NCBI RefSeq assembly: GCF_003013715.1 | Contig: NC_072818.1 | Coordinates: forward strand, 682,001-746,000 | Length of the DNA: 64,000 nt | Direction: 5' to 3' | From: Candidozyma auris | Taxonomy: Eukaryota > Ascomycota > Pichiomycetes > Serinales > Metschnikowiaceae | Shown here: piece after piece, positions 28,371-37,353 of the stretch | How the letters are laid out: each line of letters begins with the position of its first letter | Position numbering within the stretch: position 1 is the stretch's first letter | Program-made: the position numbers and the translations under genes | The notes under the pieces: generated by a model | Database searches by the model: none | The model's input: only the letters and a program-made list of their open reading frames with translations | What the model was told of the DNA's origin: nothing

Positions 28371-28565
28371 TCACTTCGACTTCCTGCCTTCGGTAATCTG
28401 AGCGTACTTGTGGCAGTTCACACAGTTGCTCGAATAAGTATGCGCTTTAATCATTGGATGATGAGCTTTTCGTTTCAGATGCTCCTTAAAGATTGGCTGC
28501 AAGTAGATCTCCGCTGAGAAGGTAACATTCACATTGTTTGTTGGGCTTTCTTTCTCCAGGTTCAT
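28371..28565 (-). CDS. Possible small protein with C-x2-C-H motif
   Basis: A 64-residue frame from the ATG at 28565. Codon choice resembles neighbouring genes (AAG, TTC, ATC, TAC), and the C-terminus carries NCVNCHKY, a C-x2-C-H arrangement that could bind metal or heme. It also has HLKRKAHHP with clustered His. It matches no family I recognise. An exact TGGCTGCGAAA element lies 22 bp before its start. It could be a chance ORF in the YCH1 upstream region, so confidence is low. Confidence 0.3.
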   Translation of the reverse strand: MNLEKESPTNNVNVTFSAEIYLQPIFKEHLKRKAHHPMIKAHTYSSNCVNCHKYAQITEGRKSK

Positions 28566-28586
28566 CCTCACATCGGGTGGTTCTCA

Positions 28587-28597
28587 TTTCGCAGCCA
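28587..28597 (-). promoter_or_regulatory. TGGCTGCGAAA element, exact copy
   Basis: Minus-strand copy about 317 bp upstream of the YCH1 ATG. The right flank (ATGAG after the A run) resembles that of the copy at 510. Confidence 0.6.
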
Positions 28598-28913
28598 TTA
28601 CAGCCCTATCCTGCCAAAACACATACCCTGATTTCTCTTCCAATAATGTTCCCTCCATTTGCATGCCTCCCGCTAACGTGACAAACACCCTTCATGTTTG
28701 CACCATCTCATATATCTCCATCAACTTTATCACCATCAACACTATCTATCCCCTAGACCCTATGCGAAGGCGTCTGGCATAAAGCAAAAGCAACCGCCAT
28801 CGCCAAATACAACCCACACCCTCCACATTCAACATCCACTTGCAGTTTTGTCGCCTATTCGTTTCCTCAACCAACTCAATCCCTTTAGACCATTTTCATT
28901 CAAACCTGCCCGC

Positions 28914-29327
28914 ATGAGCAACGTCACTCTTTCCGACCTCAAGTTCGTGAAACCTTCCACAGTGAAGTCGTGGTTTGATCAAGGCGCCAACTTTGCTGTG
29001 GTTGACGTGAGAGACTCCGATTTTGCTGGCGGCCATATCCGCGGGTGCTGGCACTACCCAGCCAATGAGTTTCCTTCAAAGCTAGCTGAGGTTCGACTGA
29101 GGCTAGAGGAGAAGGAAGTGGAGAATGTAGTTTTCCACTGTGCTCTATCGCAGGTTCGGGGCCCCAAAGCAGCCCTCTTGTTCTTGAGGTTTCTTGAAGA
29201 CCAGCCTGACGACCACAAAAATGTCAATGTGTATGTGTTGGAAGGAGGTTTCACCAGGTGGGCCCGGAAGTACGGAGAGGATGCTTCTGTGACAGAGGGT
29301 TTTGCGTCAGACATATGGAACGAATGA
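28914..29327 (+). CDS. YCH1: Rhodanese-like Cdc25-type phosphatase (Ych1/Acr2 family)
   Basis: A 137-residue single rhodanese domain protein. The start is taken at ATG 28914 (MSNVTLSDLKFV); the longer upstream frame is low-complexity and unlike a protein. Motifs are VVDVRDSDFAGGHIRGCWHYP at residues 24-44 (given as VVDVRDSDFAGGHIRG then CWHYP) and the active-site loop HCALSQVRGPKAA with Cys76 and Arg82, a C-x5-R loop of Cdc25/Acr2 size rather than the four-residue loop of sulfurtransferases. It most resembles yeast Ych1 (148 residues), which has phosphatase activity in vitro; arsenate reductase Acr2 is the alternative. Confidence 0.85.
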   Translation: MSNVTLSDLKFVKPSTVKSWFDQGANFAVVDVRDSDFAGGHIRGCWHYPANEFPSKLAEVRLRLEEKEVENVVFHCALSQVRGPKAALLFLRFLEDQPDDHKNVNVYVLEGGFTRWARKYGEDASVTEGFASDIWNE

Positions 29328-30027
29328 AGGCGGAAACGGACCCGCTCAAATGCGTTGGATCGGGCACTTAGGTCCTCAGAGAAACGGCGTTGACGCCATG
29401 CTTGAAGCCTAGGTTTTGAGCCTGGAATTGGGCTTCTCTAGCGCAAAAATATTTGAGACTCTGTGCCCTTGGAGTGGGTTCGTTTGAGACTCTGGAGGAC
29501 CAGCGTTGGCTTGAGCTCGCTGTATATAGCTCGTACATCAGCAGGATTGAAATAGGGAAACCTGAGTATGAAGCCATGGTAGTTTGTCTCTCAAGACCAC
29601 AGGCAGCAAGTGCCAGCACCTTGTTTGAATCAAGAAGCTTATTGACACTTCTGCTCTTGATGCTCAAAGTTCACGGCATCAGGATGTGCTGACTCTGATT
29701 CTGTACCCCATTCCCTTTGTGGAACACAAAACACACATGTTGAAAGGTCGTGAATACCTTCCAGGAGGCTGGTTGCTTGATTGCCCTACTCAGAGGGGAA
29801 TAGTGATTACAGGGACCTTGCAAAGTCAATCACCAAGTGCCTTTTGACTTTCAAGAGCTTGAGGTTAGAAGCTTGACTTTCACGACATTTTGACTTTGAT
29901 GTTTTCAATTTACCCAGATAGTTCAACCAGCAATCAAATCCTAAGGGGCATTCTTCTATTATTATCACCGACGACGATCAATTGAAGATGGAAGAGCTCG
30001 AGGACGCCGGTACTCACTGGTCAGCAC

Positions 30028-30038
30028 TGGCTGCGAAA
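30028..30038 (+). promoter_or_regulatory. TGGCTGCGAAA element, exact copy
   Basis: Exact copy midway between YCH1 and the CRH gene, about 800 bp upstream of the latter. It is the most distant copy from a start codon. Confidence 0.55.
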
Positions 30039-30608
30039 AAGGCTTCATTTTGTCAAGCCCTCCGCCAAGCAGCGCCCTTTACGAATTCTTTGTTTCGCCC
30101 GACAATGCCTTATCTGAATCTCATCATAGTTTAAGCTTCCACTGTTGTGGAACTATGTCCCTTGTTCTACGCTCAATGACCTGTGCTCCATGGGAAGTGC
30201 TGGCTCATCTTCCCGAATAGTACAATCTCTGGATGTGCCCAGGAAGAGATCCGCAAAAGGCCACCTCCTTCGAGCTTTTTTCAAATGAGCCTCTTCAACC
30301 CCCATATTCTAGACTTTTCCACCGAGCCAATGCCATTTCCTCTCAATGCGGTTAATTGTGCTCTTGCAACCGTCTAAGCCAGACCATGGGCTACAGTGAA
30401 GCTATGGCGCGGAGGTGCCTGATACGCGATGAAGAAGCGTGAAGTTGAATTTTGGCTGGAAGGTGAATCACGACAAAATGTAAACCAGTTTGCTTCGAGA
30501 AAAAAATTTCACACCGAAACCGACCTTGAAAATTACGCTGGTGTGCTTATTTTTTTTACGGTTATAGGTTAAACTTCATTTAGGCGGGGGCCTTTTTTGG
30601 CGACCATT

Positions 30609-30630
30609 GGCGTCACTGGCGTCACTGGCG
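30609..30630 (+). repeat. Tandem 9-bp repeat GGCGTCACT
   Basis: The unit occurs twice in full and then partially (GGCG), ending immediately before CTCGGCTGCGAAC, a near match to the dispersed element. It lies about 210-230 bp before the CRH gene ATG and could be a compound regulatory site. Confidence 0.45.
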
Positions 30631-30740
30631 CTCGGCTGCGAACATTTTTTCTATTTTTGGCCGCGTCACTCAGCCCTCCCCAGTGACTCCTTCGTCAAAA
30701 GCGTGTTCAGGCTCTGGTCATGGACCTGACCAGAACATAA

Positions 30741-30747
30741 TATAAAG
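30741..30747 (+). promoter_or_regulatory. TATA box of the CRH-family gene
   Basis: TATAAAG about 95 bp upstream of the ATG, in an AT-rich local setting (acataatataaag). Cell-wall stress genes are often TATA-containing. Confidence 0.5.
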
Positions 30748-30841
30748 AAACACGAATTTCCTCCGGCGAAGGCACCTCAGCGGAAAGTTTGAACCTGCTA
30801 CTTTTCATCCATAGCCCCATTCTCCACAAAAACATCCAACC

Positions 30842-32104
30842 ATGCTATTCTTCCTAGCGTTGATTGCAAATTTCGCAGCCATTTTGGCAGCCACCTCTGC
30901 GCTGTGCAACCCGTTGTCGTCGTCTTGTTCGCCCGACAAGGCCTTGGGAACGGGTCTTGTTGAGCTGTTTACATCGGAAAGCGACCAATTTAGCGTTGTG
31001 GCCGTGCCCTCGGGCGTATCGTACACAGACGACGGGTTGGAGTTGACCTTGAAAAAGAAAGGCGACAACCCTGGCATCAAGTCGAACTTCTACATCATGT
31101 TTGGACGTGTGGAGGTGATCATGAAGGCAGCGCCCGGCAGAGGCATTGTGTCTTCGTTCTTTATGATGTCGGACGATTTGGACGAAATCGACATTGAGTT
31201 GTTGGGCGCCGACGACACTCAGTTCCAGTCGAACTACTTCTCCAAGGGCAACACCACCACATATGACAGAGGCGAGTACCACTCTACACCAGGTTCTCCT
31301 CAGGACAATTTCTTCAACTACACCATTGTGTGGACAGAAAACGAGTGTGTGTGGTATTTGGAAGGCACCCCAGTAAGAACCCTCTCGAGCGACAACAGCC
31401 AGGGTTACCCTCAAACACCCATGTACATCAAAGCAGGCATTTGGGCAGGCGGTGACGACACCAACGAGCCTGGAACCATTGAGTGGGCAGGCGGGTCGAC
31501 TGATTACAGCCAGGCGCCCTTCACGATGCACATCAAGAAGTTGGTGGTGGATGACTACTCCACTGGCGATAAGTATGAGTATGGCGACAAGTCTGGAAGC
31601 TGGAAGTCGATCAAGGCGGAAAATGGAGAAGTGAACGGGAGAAGCGGGTCCTCCTCCACTAACAAGCAAGGCGACGCAAACAAGTCGAAGTCCAGTTCTT
31701 CCAGTTCTTCCAGTTCCTCCAGTTCCTCCAGTTCCTCCAGTTCTTCCAGTTCCTCTAGCTCAAGCTCTTCAGCTGTCTCTTCGAAGAATTCTCCTACGTC
31801 TTCGGCTGCCTCATCTACCAGCACGGTTTCTGCTTCCTCTGCCAATGCCGTTGCAGCTTCCACTCACAAAGCTTCGTCGACATCTGGTGATTCCGTGTCT
31901 ACGAGGCTGCCCTCCACATTGAACACTGTGTTAGCTGCTTCTTCTGGCTCTGGCTCTGGCGGCAGCGATGCCTCATCTACTACAGAAGCTTCTTCCGCTT
32001 CTTCCTCGGGTGCTTCGGTGGCCACTGTCTCTTCTGGGGACTTGGCTGCGTCTACTTTCGTTTCTGGTGTGCTTGTGTTTGTCGCTATGGCATTAAACTT
32101 TTAG
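30842..32104 (+). CDS. CRH1: GPI-anchored cell-wall transglycosylase (GH16, CRH family)
   Basis: A 420-residue cell-wall protein of the Crh family, which transfers chitin chains onto beta-1,6/beta-1,3-glucan. An N-terminal signal peptide (about residues 1-20, LALIANFAAILAATSA) is followed by the GH16 domain with catalytic DEIDIELLG at 114-122 (Glu115 nucleophile, Glu119 acid/base; the family consensus is DEIDxExxG). Then come a long Ser-rich region (about 275-400) with a near-pure Ser run, and a hydrophobic C-terminal GPI signal ending VSGVLVFVAMALNF. There is no chitin-binding module between signal and GH16, so it is CRH1/CRH11-like rather than UTR2. Convergent with the AP180 gene, 20 bp between stops. 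Confidence 0.9.
   Translation: MLFFLALIANFAAILAATSALCNPLSSSCSPDKALGTGLVELFTSESDQFSVVAVPSGVSYTDDGLELTLKKKGDNPGIKSNFYIMFGRVEVIMKAAPGRGIVSSFFMMSDDLDEIDIELLGADDTQFQSNYFSKGNTTTYDRGEYHSTPGSPQDNFFNYTIVWTENECVWYLEGTPVRTLSSDNSQGYPQTPMYIKAGIWAGGDDTNEPGTIEWAGGSTDYSQAPFTMHIKKLVVDDYSTGDKYEYGDKSGSWKSIKAENGEVNGRSGSSSTNKQGDANKSKSSSSSSSSSSSSSSSSSSSSSSSSSSSAVSSKNSPTSSAASSTSTVSASSANAVAASTHKASSTSGDSVSTRLPSTLNTVLAASSGSGSGGSDASSTTEASSASSSGASVATVSSGDLAASTFVSGVLVFVAMALNF
30871..30881 (-). promoter_or_regulatory. TGGCTGCGAAA match inside the CRH1 signal-peptide coding region
   Basis: An exact minus-strand match lies within codons 10-14 of CRH1. It may be a coincidence of coding sequence (FAAIL), or a functional intragenic site just downstream of the promoter. 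Confidence 0.25.
31691..31753 (+). repeat. 9-bp minisatellite encoding Ser in CRH1
   Basis: Seven tandem units of TCCAGTTCY, all encoding Ser-Ser-Ser, within the Ser-rich stalk. Such repeats in yeast cell-wall genes expand and contract, changing stalk length. Confidence 0.75.
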
Positions 32105-32124
32105 AGGCCGTATATAGAATAATA

Positions 32125-32261
32125 TCAAATTAAGCTGGGTTCGCTGTAAAATGCCTGCTGCTGCTGCTGCTGCTGCTGCTGTTGTTGTTGTTGTTGTTGT
32201 AATTGTTGTTGCTGCTGCTGCTGTTGTTGTAATTGTTGTAATTGTTGTTGTAATTGTTGTA

Positions 32262-32306
<45 letters not shown>

Positions 32307-34257
32307 GCTGCTGCTGCTGTTGCTGTTGAAATTGCTGCTGAAAAAATGTATTCTGAACACTCTGCGGCTGATGCTGTAGATGTGGTTGGCCGTATTGCTG
32401 AGTTTGTCCCGAGAATCCTTGTTGACCAGTAGCTTGCAGTATCAAGTTCGCCTGGGCATTCTGAACATAGGCGTTTTTCACTTGCTCACGCTGTGTTTCA
32501 GGAAATGCTGGGATCGTGGGCAAGTTCTCCAACCCGCCAGCGGTCGGTTGTTTTTGTAACGCTTGCGTCCGATTGTTCTTCTCTGCCTGATCGAATACAT
32601 TTGTTGTGGTTTGTGATACCTTGAAAGGGTTGCTTCCCGTGGCCGTCACCGAGACTCGTTTGTCTCTATCCTGCGAAAACGAGTATGGTGTAGTCTGCGG
32701 ATTGGCGAACCTTGTATTGCCAAATGGGTTGGTAGAATTGACCGCCACAGGCTGACCAGTAGGGTTACTGACCAACTCTGAGAACGGGTTCCTGTTATTA
32801 GCTTGTACAGCCTGTTGGACGTGGTTTTGCTGTCCCGTTGGTGCAGCTTGGAATTGCTGAGGCTGGAACTGCTGAGTCTGTTGAACTTGTGGTAAGTTAT
32901 GCTGCGGGAAAGTCTGTGTTTGTTGCTGTTGCAACTGGTTTTGCGCCGGTTGTGCTTGGTGGAACAGACCATTGTAGTTGGCTGTGTTGTTTTGCATGAA
33001 GGGATTAGAGCCGGTGGCTTGTGGTTGGGCACCGTAACCACCAAAACCGACTCCAGTAAAAGTTGGATTGATTTGCGTGGTTTGTTGAGGAATGAAGGTG
33101 TACTGCGAGGGGCTGGCCACACTTTGAGCCCATGGATTAAAAGTTGATTGCTGCACCAAAAGAGTGCCCGACCTCTGCAAGCCAACGTCGTGTTGAAGTG
33201 GCTGAAATTGGCCGTTATTTGGCACCGGAGCCCCAGGAGCGAAAACTTGGTTCTGAGCGGGTTCTTGCTGCTGCTGCTGCTGTTGCTGCTGCAGAGCCTG
33301 TGAAGCCTGGCCTCGCACCTGGCTTTGGAGATCTCTATTAGTTCCCTCGCCGGAGCCCTTAGGCTTATCCTTCTGGTTCTTTTCCAAGATGTAACGGCGC
33401 CTGTTCTCCTCGAAATTAGGATCGTTGAGATACTCCTCCAAAGACGAGGTCAATGCTGTGGGCGCATGCTTTATTGTAGGGACATGCAACTCCGTGGCGT
33501 ATTCAAGGTGCTTGGCAACCCGCAAGTAGTCAATAACGTACTTAGTCTGATCCACAAACTTCACGTACACCTTTAAAGCTCTCTCTGCGTCAAAGCGGGA
33601 CATCTCGAAGTAGTGCTCCAAAAGGTTGATGACTCCCTCGTTGAGTTCCTGGAACAACGCCAAAAGGTCGTTCACCAACAGTCGGAAAGCCGTCAAGACA
33701 ATGTCGTTCTTTATTTCGTTTTCCATGAAGCTGTTCTTCAAAAGCGCATCGATCTGCTTCTGCAAGCCTTCCAGCTCCCGTATCAAGCCCTTTTCCACCG
33801 GCAACGTTCTCAACCGCCCACCTTGCTGGTCTGTCAGGTTTTTGACTCTCTCGTCCCTCACGTAATCGACGTGAGTCTCACCAAACAGCTTCACTCGCGT
33901 GTGCAAATACCGTGAGTAGCGCATGATAAACCTGACGTCGCTGTTTCCCTGGATCCTGGCGATATTAGAGTGGCTCAAGTTTAGCATCCCTGGAGCTTGT
34001 GTCGAAAGGTAATCCAACGTCACGTCTCCATCGCCTTCTCTGATCATTATATGGATCACAATAAGCGCCTTGTATACCACCAGCCACGAGCTGTCCTGAA
34101 GCCTTGTTCTCAATGTTCTCATGATGGTGTTGAAGTTCTCCAGCGACACCAGATGATTCATGGACGTGGCCATGAGAATAGGCTCGATGTACTTTGGCTT
34201 GGGCGCCGCCACCTTGACTTTCGTGGCGCCCTTAACGATCTTTTCGTATGTGGTCAT
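32125..34257 (-). CDS. YAP1802: Clathrin adaptor of the AP180/YAP180 family
   Basis: A 710-residue endocytic adaptor. The ANTH domain occupies residues 1-280, starting TTYEKIVKGATKVKVAAPK with the PtdIns(4,5)P2-binding K-x(n)-K-x-K cluster, and includes MATSMNHLVSLENFNTIM. The rest is Gln/Asn/Pro-rich with four NPF motifs (SNPFMQ, RNPFSE, TNPFGN, SNPFKV) that bind EH-domain proteins such as Pan1 and Ede1. A polyQ tail of about 60 residues interrupted by Leu precedes the C-terminus AFYSEPSLI, perhaps a reduced clathrin box (yeast Yap180 proteins end near LIDI). YAP1801 and YAP1802 cannot be separated here. The start ATG at 34257 directly precedes the ANTH domain. Confidence 0.92.
32154..32339 (-). 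repeat. Long CAG/CAA repeat (polyQ) in the AP180 gene
   Basis: About 185 bp of GTT/GCT on the plus strand (CAA/CAG on the coding strand), periodically interrupted by TTA Leu codons. It encodes the Gln-rich tail. Mixed CAA/CAG use should dampen slippage, but length polymorphism is likely. Confidence 0.85.
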
Positions 34258-35203
34258 GGAGCGTGGAGGCGAAGAATCAGAAGTGAAAAATGAAGCCTGT
34301 TGAGGTTCAAGATTATAGAAACTTGTTTATTCGGAGAGTGCGGGAAATGCAGTCCCGGGTAAAGAGTGGAACTGACGAGGCGTTGAGATTGGACAGCGGG
34401 CATGGAGAAATTGGGGCTAAAGAGGAATTACTTGAGTTGATTTAGAGGAATTGAGGCCTTGGTCATAGTTATTTTGTTGTTGGAAGGTTTGCGTGTGTGG
34501 ATTTGCAGCTGGTGCCCGTGGTAGTCGTTTGGGTGCAAATGTCTCAGATAGATGTGGGGCGGAGCAACCAAAGTTAGTTCTTCAGGTGATTTGAAGATGA
34601 GACTACGAGGGGCTGAGAACCTTTGTGATAACTGGGGCTGAAGGGGAAGAGCTGCTTTTTGCTTGTGTTTATTTTTTGTAAAGAAAAATTTTCTAAGGGG
34701 ATTGGCGGTAGGGATCCACCTTATTCGCAACCGTGGACAAGGACACTGTATAGGAGAAGGAAGGGTGTTATACAAGAAGGTTACTTCATCTGAAGTGGGA
34801 TCGGATCAAACTATGCAATGGGTTGAAGTGGAACGAGATCCAGTGGAAATCAAAACGCTATAGTCATGCCAGACAATTTATCCGCCAACATGTTGTATAC
34901 TAACACCACAATGAATTTGGCACCCTCAAGCAGTACAGGACTTCTGTAAAGATTCCCGATTTCTTTTGGTAGCTTTCAGTACACCATAGTTTCAGAATTT
35001 GACGACACACATTCGAAGTTCGGCAATGCACTATTTACCGTAGTTCGCTCAACTACAAACATGTAATCGATATATGTATAAGCTCACTACAAGCCCTCTG
35101 ATCAGATTATGCCAACACCAAAAGAATATTCACCAGTAAATTTGAAGTGCAACTCGGCTTTCTGCCAAGCATCCTCGGTCTATACTATTTACACGCTTGT
35201 ATC
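34258..35203. other. YAP1802 upstream region and PAM18 3' flank
   Basis: About 950 bp. A near match to the dispersed element (CGGTTGCGAAT, minus strand, 34723..34733) lies about 470 bp from the YAP1802 start. The rest is A/G-rich promoter-like sequence and AT-rich 3' flank. No gene was recognised. Confidence 0.5.
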
Positions 35204-35665
35204 TTATTTATCCTTCATGCCGCCTCTCTTCTCCAAAAAGTCCTTTGCCTCGTTCACTTTCGTGGCCAAAAAGGCCGACCCACCTTTATCCGGGTGGTTT
35301 GCCATCATCAACTTCCTATGCTGCTCCTTCAACCTGGCTTTTGACAAGTTTGTCTCTTTCAAGTTCAAGATCTGGAGGGCCTCCTTCGCCGTCATCTTTG
35401 GGCCAAACGAGCCCTTGATAAATGCTTTCCCGTGTAGTCCCGGTTGGTTCAGTTTGAACATGCCTGCGGCCACGTAAGCCAACCCGAAAGCTCCAAGTCC
35501 CGTGAGCCATGGGTGGTCGCCCATCCAGTCACATGTCCTGTCGAAGTACCACTCAACCGAACCTTCGGGAGCTTTCTTTTTTTGTAACTGGCCCGTGTAT
35601 GTGGGCTGCTGATACACCTGCTGGGGGTGCTGCAGGTCTGCTGGGGGTTGTAGGGCAGAGTTCAT
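35204..35665 (-). CDS. PAM18: TIM23 import-motor J-protein Pam18/Tim14
   Basis: A 153-residue protein with a Gln/Pro-rich intermembrane-space N-terminus (1-45), one membrane segment at about 53-70 (WLTGLGAFGLAYVAAGMF) and a C-terminal J-domain (about 90-150). The J-domain has the essential HPD in ANHPDKGGS and the terminal helix VNEAKDFLEKRG. This layout and the sequence SFGPKMTAKEALQILNL match Pam18, which stimulates mitochondrial Hsp70 ATPase at the TIM23 translocon. Mdj2, a paralogue of similar size, is less likely. The start at 35665 gives a normal length (yeast 168). A CACGTG lies 75 bp upstream. Confidence 0.93.
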   Translation of the reverse strand: MNSALQPPADLQHPQQVYQQPTYTGQLQKKKAPEGSVEWYFDRTCDWMGDHPWLTGLGAFGLAYVAAGMFKLNQPGLHGKAFIKGSFGPKMTAKEALQILNLKETNLSKARLKEQHRKLMMANHPDKGGSAFLATKVNEAKDFLEKRGGMKDK

Positions 35666-36187
35666 GTGGATATGGGGGGATCAAAGTTGGAGGTGGTGAT
35701 TTGAAAATCTTCGCCTTTCGCTAATGGTAGTGGTGAAGGCACGTGACTACGGCTGATAAGCTCAACTTTTTCAAGATTGGGCCACTAATTTGGAAATGTA
35801 AGAGTAGAAGACTATTATTCAAGGTAATATAGATGGAGTAGAATAGAAGCTCTTCTGAAGTTGGGTTATGGTGTTTCGCTAGGGTCTGGCTTGGACGTAT
35901 GCTCACACATCAAAGTCGGGCGCACTCAACTTTCTGAACATTCAACCACTTGGGCCAGTACATAAAAAAAAAAATTAAACAAGATCTGTAGAGAACTAGC
36001 AGGGGAACCAATGTCTATTATAATTGTCAGGTCAAATTTGGGAGAAACATTGGGGGAACATATGCTTTGGCCTGCATACAACTTGGAGATAACCATAGTA
36101 CTTTTTTTTTGAATCGCATCTCATCTCTTACAAATCTGCAGCATAAGCCCAAGGGCACTTTTCAAATACATTTAGCATTTTATCACA
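35666..36187. other. Divergent promoter region PAM18/RLP24
   Basis: About 520 bp between divergent genes, with a GCACGTGAC box at 35740..35745 near PAM18, an A9-10 tract near 35964 and a T9 run near 36102. No TGGYTGCRAAA element was found here, unlike most promoters in the window. Confidence 0.5.
35740..35745. promoter_or_regulatory. GCACGTGAC (Cbf1-like E-box) near PAM18
   Basis: CACGTG 75 bp upstream of the PAM18 ATG. In Candida species Cbf1 binds many ribosomal and mitochondrial promoters; the assignment here is by sequence and position. Confidence 0.5.
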
Positions 36188-36787
36188 ATGAGAATCTACT
36201 CGTGCCATTTCTGCTCGTCCCCGGTGTATCCCAGTAAAGGGATCATGTTCGTAAGAAACGATGCCAAAGAATTTAGGTTCTGCAGAGCCAAGTGCCACAA
36301 GGCATTCAAGCAGAGGAGAAACCCTAGAAAGTTGAGATGGACCAAAGCCTTCAGAAAAGCCGCTGGCAAGGAATTGGTTGTGGACTCAACGTTGACGTTC
36401 GCTGCTAGAAGAAACGTCCCTGTCAGGTATAACCGTGAATTGGTGGCCACGACGTTGAAGGCGATGTCGAGAATCGAAGAGATCAGACAGAAGAGAGAGC
36501 GTGCGTTCTACAAGAACAGAATGAGAGGCAACAAGGAGAGGCAGTTGGCTCTCGACAAGAAGTTGGTGGAGCAGAACCCAGAGTTGTTGAGAATGAGAGA
36601 AGTGGAATTGAAGAGAAAGGCAGAGAAGAAGGCGCTCAAGGAAAGTGCCGCCGAGGAGGTGGAGGACGAAGACGAGGACATGATGGATGTGGAGTCCGAG
36701 ATGGAGTCGGAGTCGGAGTCGGAGTCGGAGGCCGAGACTCAGAAACAGAAGGTTGTGTTGAAGGCCAAGAGGAAGGCGAGAGCCTAA
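36188..36787 (+). CDS. RLP24: Pre-60S ribosome biogenesis factor Rlp24
   Basis: A 199-residue protein of the eL24 family. The zinc ribbon is complete (Cys6, Cys9, Cys32, Cys36 in [11 protein letters not shown] and RFCRAKC). The following [20 protein letters not shown] block is typical of Rlp24, which occupies the eL24 site on pre-60S particles and recruits the AAA ATPase Afg2/Drg1 in the cytoplasm. The C-terminal half is a basic helix followed by an acidic Glu/Asp/Ser stretch (about 155-185) and a short basic end; length matches yeast (199). Ribosomal protein eL24 itself would lack this extension. Confidence 0.96.
   Translation: MRIYSCHFCSSPVYPSKGIMFVRNDAKEFRFCRAKCHKAFKQRRNPRKLRWTKAFRKAAGKELVVDSTLTFAARRNVPVRYNRELVATTLKAMSRIEEIRQKRERAFYKNRMRGNKERQLALDKKLVEQNPELLRMREVELKRKAEKKALKESAAEEVEDEDEDMMDVESEMESESESESEAETQKQKVVLKAKRKARA
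36703..36730 (+). repeat. 6-bp GAGTCG repeat in RLP24
   Basis: About four to five tandem units encoding alternating Glu-Ser in the acidic C-terminal segment. Confidence 0.6.
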
Positions 36788-37068
36788 ACGCACGGGCACT
36801 GGCAAGAGTATGCGCTAAAGCGCTGGTTCAAGCATTTCTCTATTCCTCGGGAGGGCATTTTGGCTCACATAGTTTTCTTCATATCGTCATTCAAGGTTCT
36901 ATAGACAAGGCATCCAGATTTACCGTTGCCCCTGCTGAATTCCAACGGGACCATCTAACGGCCAACTTTCAAGCATTGCTGCGTGGGTCATCATATATAC
37001 ATTTCGGGCTTTCCAGGCTCCGAGTTAAGGAAAATAATGCAAAAGTACAGGGATTCAAGGTTGTAGGC

Positions 37069-37353
37069 TTATCTTCTGGCTGACTGTAGAGCAGGCCAAA
37101 ATGGCTTCTGATAGTAGTTGCATAAATGGCAATCTGTATCACTAGCAGCCTCTTCCTCATCGTCTTGGATCTTGGGAAGCTGTTTTTGGCGTCTCAGAGC
37201 TTCCATGAGGGAATTGACTGTATGGATGTGTACTTCCGTGTGAATCTGATGCTGCTGGAGTTTCTTCGTGGGAGAAGAGAAGTCAATCTCATCTCGTGAC
37301 CGTTTTCGAGATACCGCAGTATCTTGTGACGAGGGAGATGACATGAGCATCAT
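37069..37353 (-). CDS. Small basic/acidic protein of unknown function
   Basis: A 94-residue protein from ATG 37353 with coding-like codon use and no frame extension upstream (a stop lies directly before the ATG). It has an NLS-like SRKRSRDEIDF at about residues 15-25, a CDK-type FSSPTKK at 26-32, a central helix (VNSLMEALRRQKQLP), an acidic patch and a C-terminal CHLCNYYQKPFW with a CxxC. The combination of NLS, SPxK and a short conserved-looking helix suggests a nuclear cell-cycle-regulated peptide, but I recognise no family. RLP24 converges on it from the left. Confidence 0.5.
   Translation of the reverse strand: MMLMSSPSSQDTAVSRKRSRDEIDFSSPTKKLQQHQIHTEVHIHTVNSLMEALRRQKQLPKIQDDEEEAASDTDCHLCNYYQKPFWPALQSARR

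Larger units (their letters stand above)
27816..28913. other. Divergent region between PCT1 and YCH1
   Basis: About 1.1 kb. Two closely spaced TGGTTGCGAAW elements lie at 28050..28060 and 28064..28074 on the PCT1 side, and an exact TGGCTGCGAAA on the minus strand at 28587..28597. A short minus-strand ORF with a CxxC motif (28371..28565) is listed separately. The final 250 bp before YCH1 are CT/CA-rich leader-like sequence. Confidence 0.5.
29328..30841. other. 1.5 kb region upstream of CRH-family gene
   Basis: No convincing gene between YCH1 and the CRH gene. Features seen: an exact TGGCTGCGAAA at 30028..30038; a near match CGGCTGCGAAC at 30633..30643 preceded by a tandem GGCGTCACT repeat (30609..30630); and a TATA box at 30741..30747. 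Short ORFs at 29368..29692 on both strands start without ATG and lack similarity. The length is typical of a heavily regulated cell-wall gene promoter. Confidence 0.5.

Noticed and set aside
29368..29692. Overlapping ORFs on both strands after YCH1, one reading rather protein-like on the plus strand
   Set aside because: Both begin at TTG rather than ATG, have no homology I recognise and show no retrotransposon motifs when checked in other frames.
31555..31863. Antisense polyE/polyL ORF opposite the CRH Ser tract and polyV/polyA ORF opposite the AP180 polyQ (32151..32432)
   Set aside because: Shadows of repeats in real genes on the other strand.
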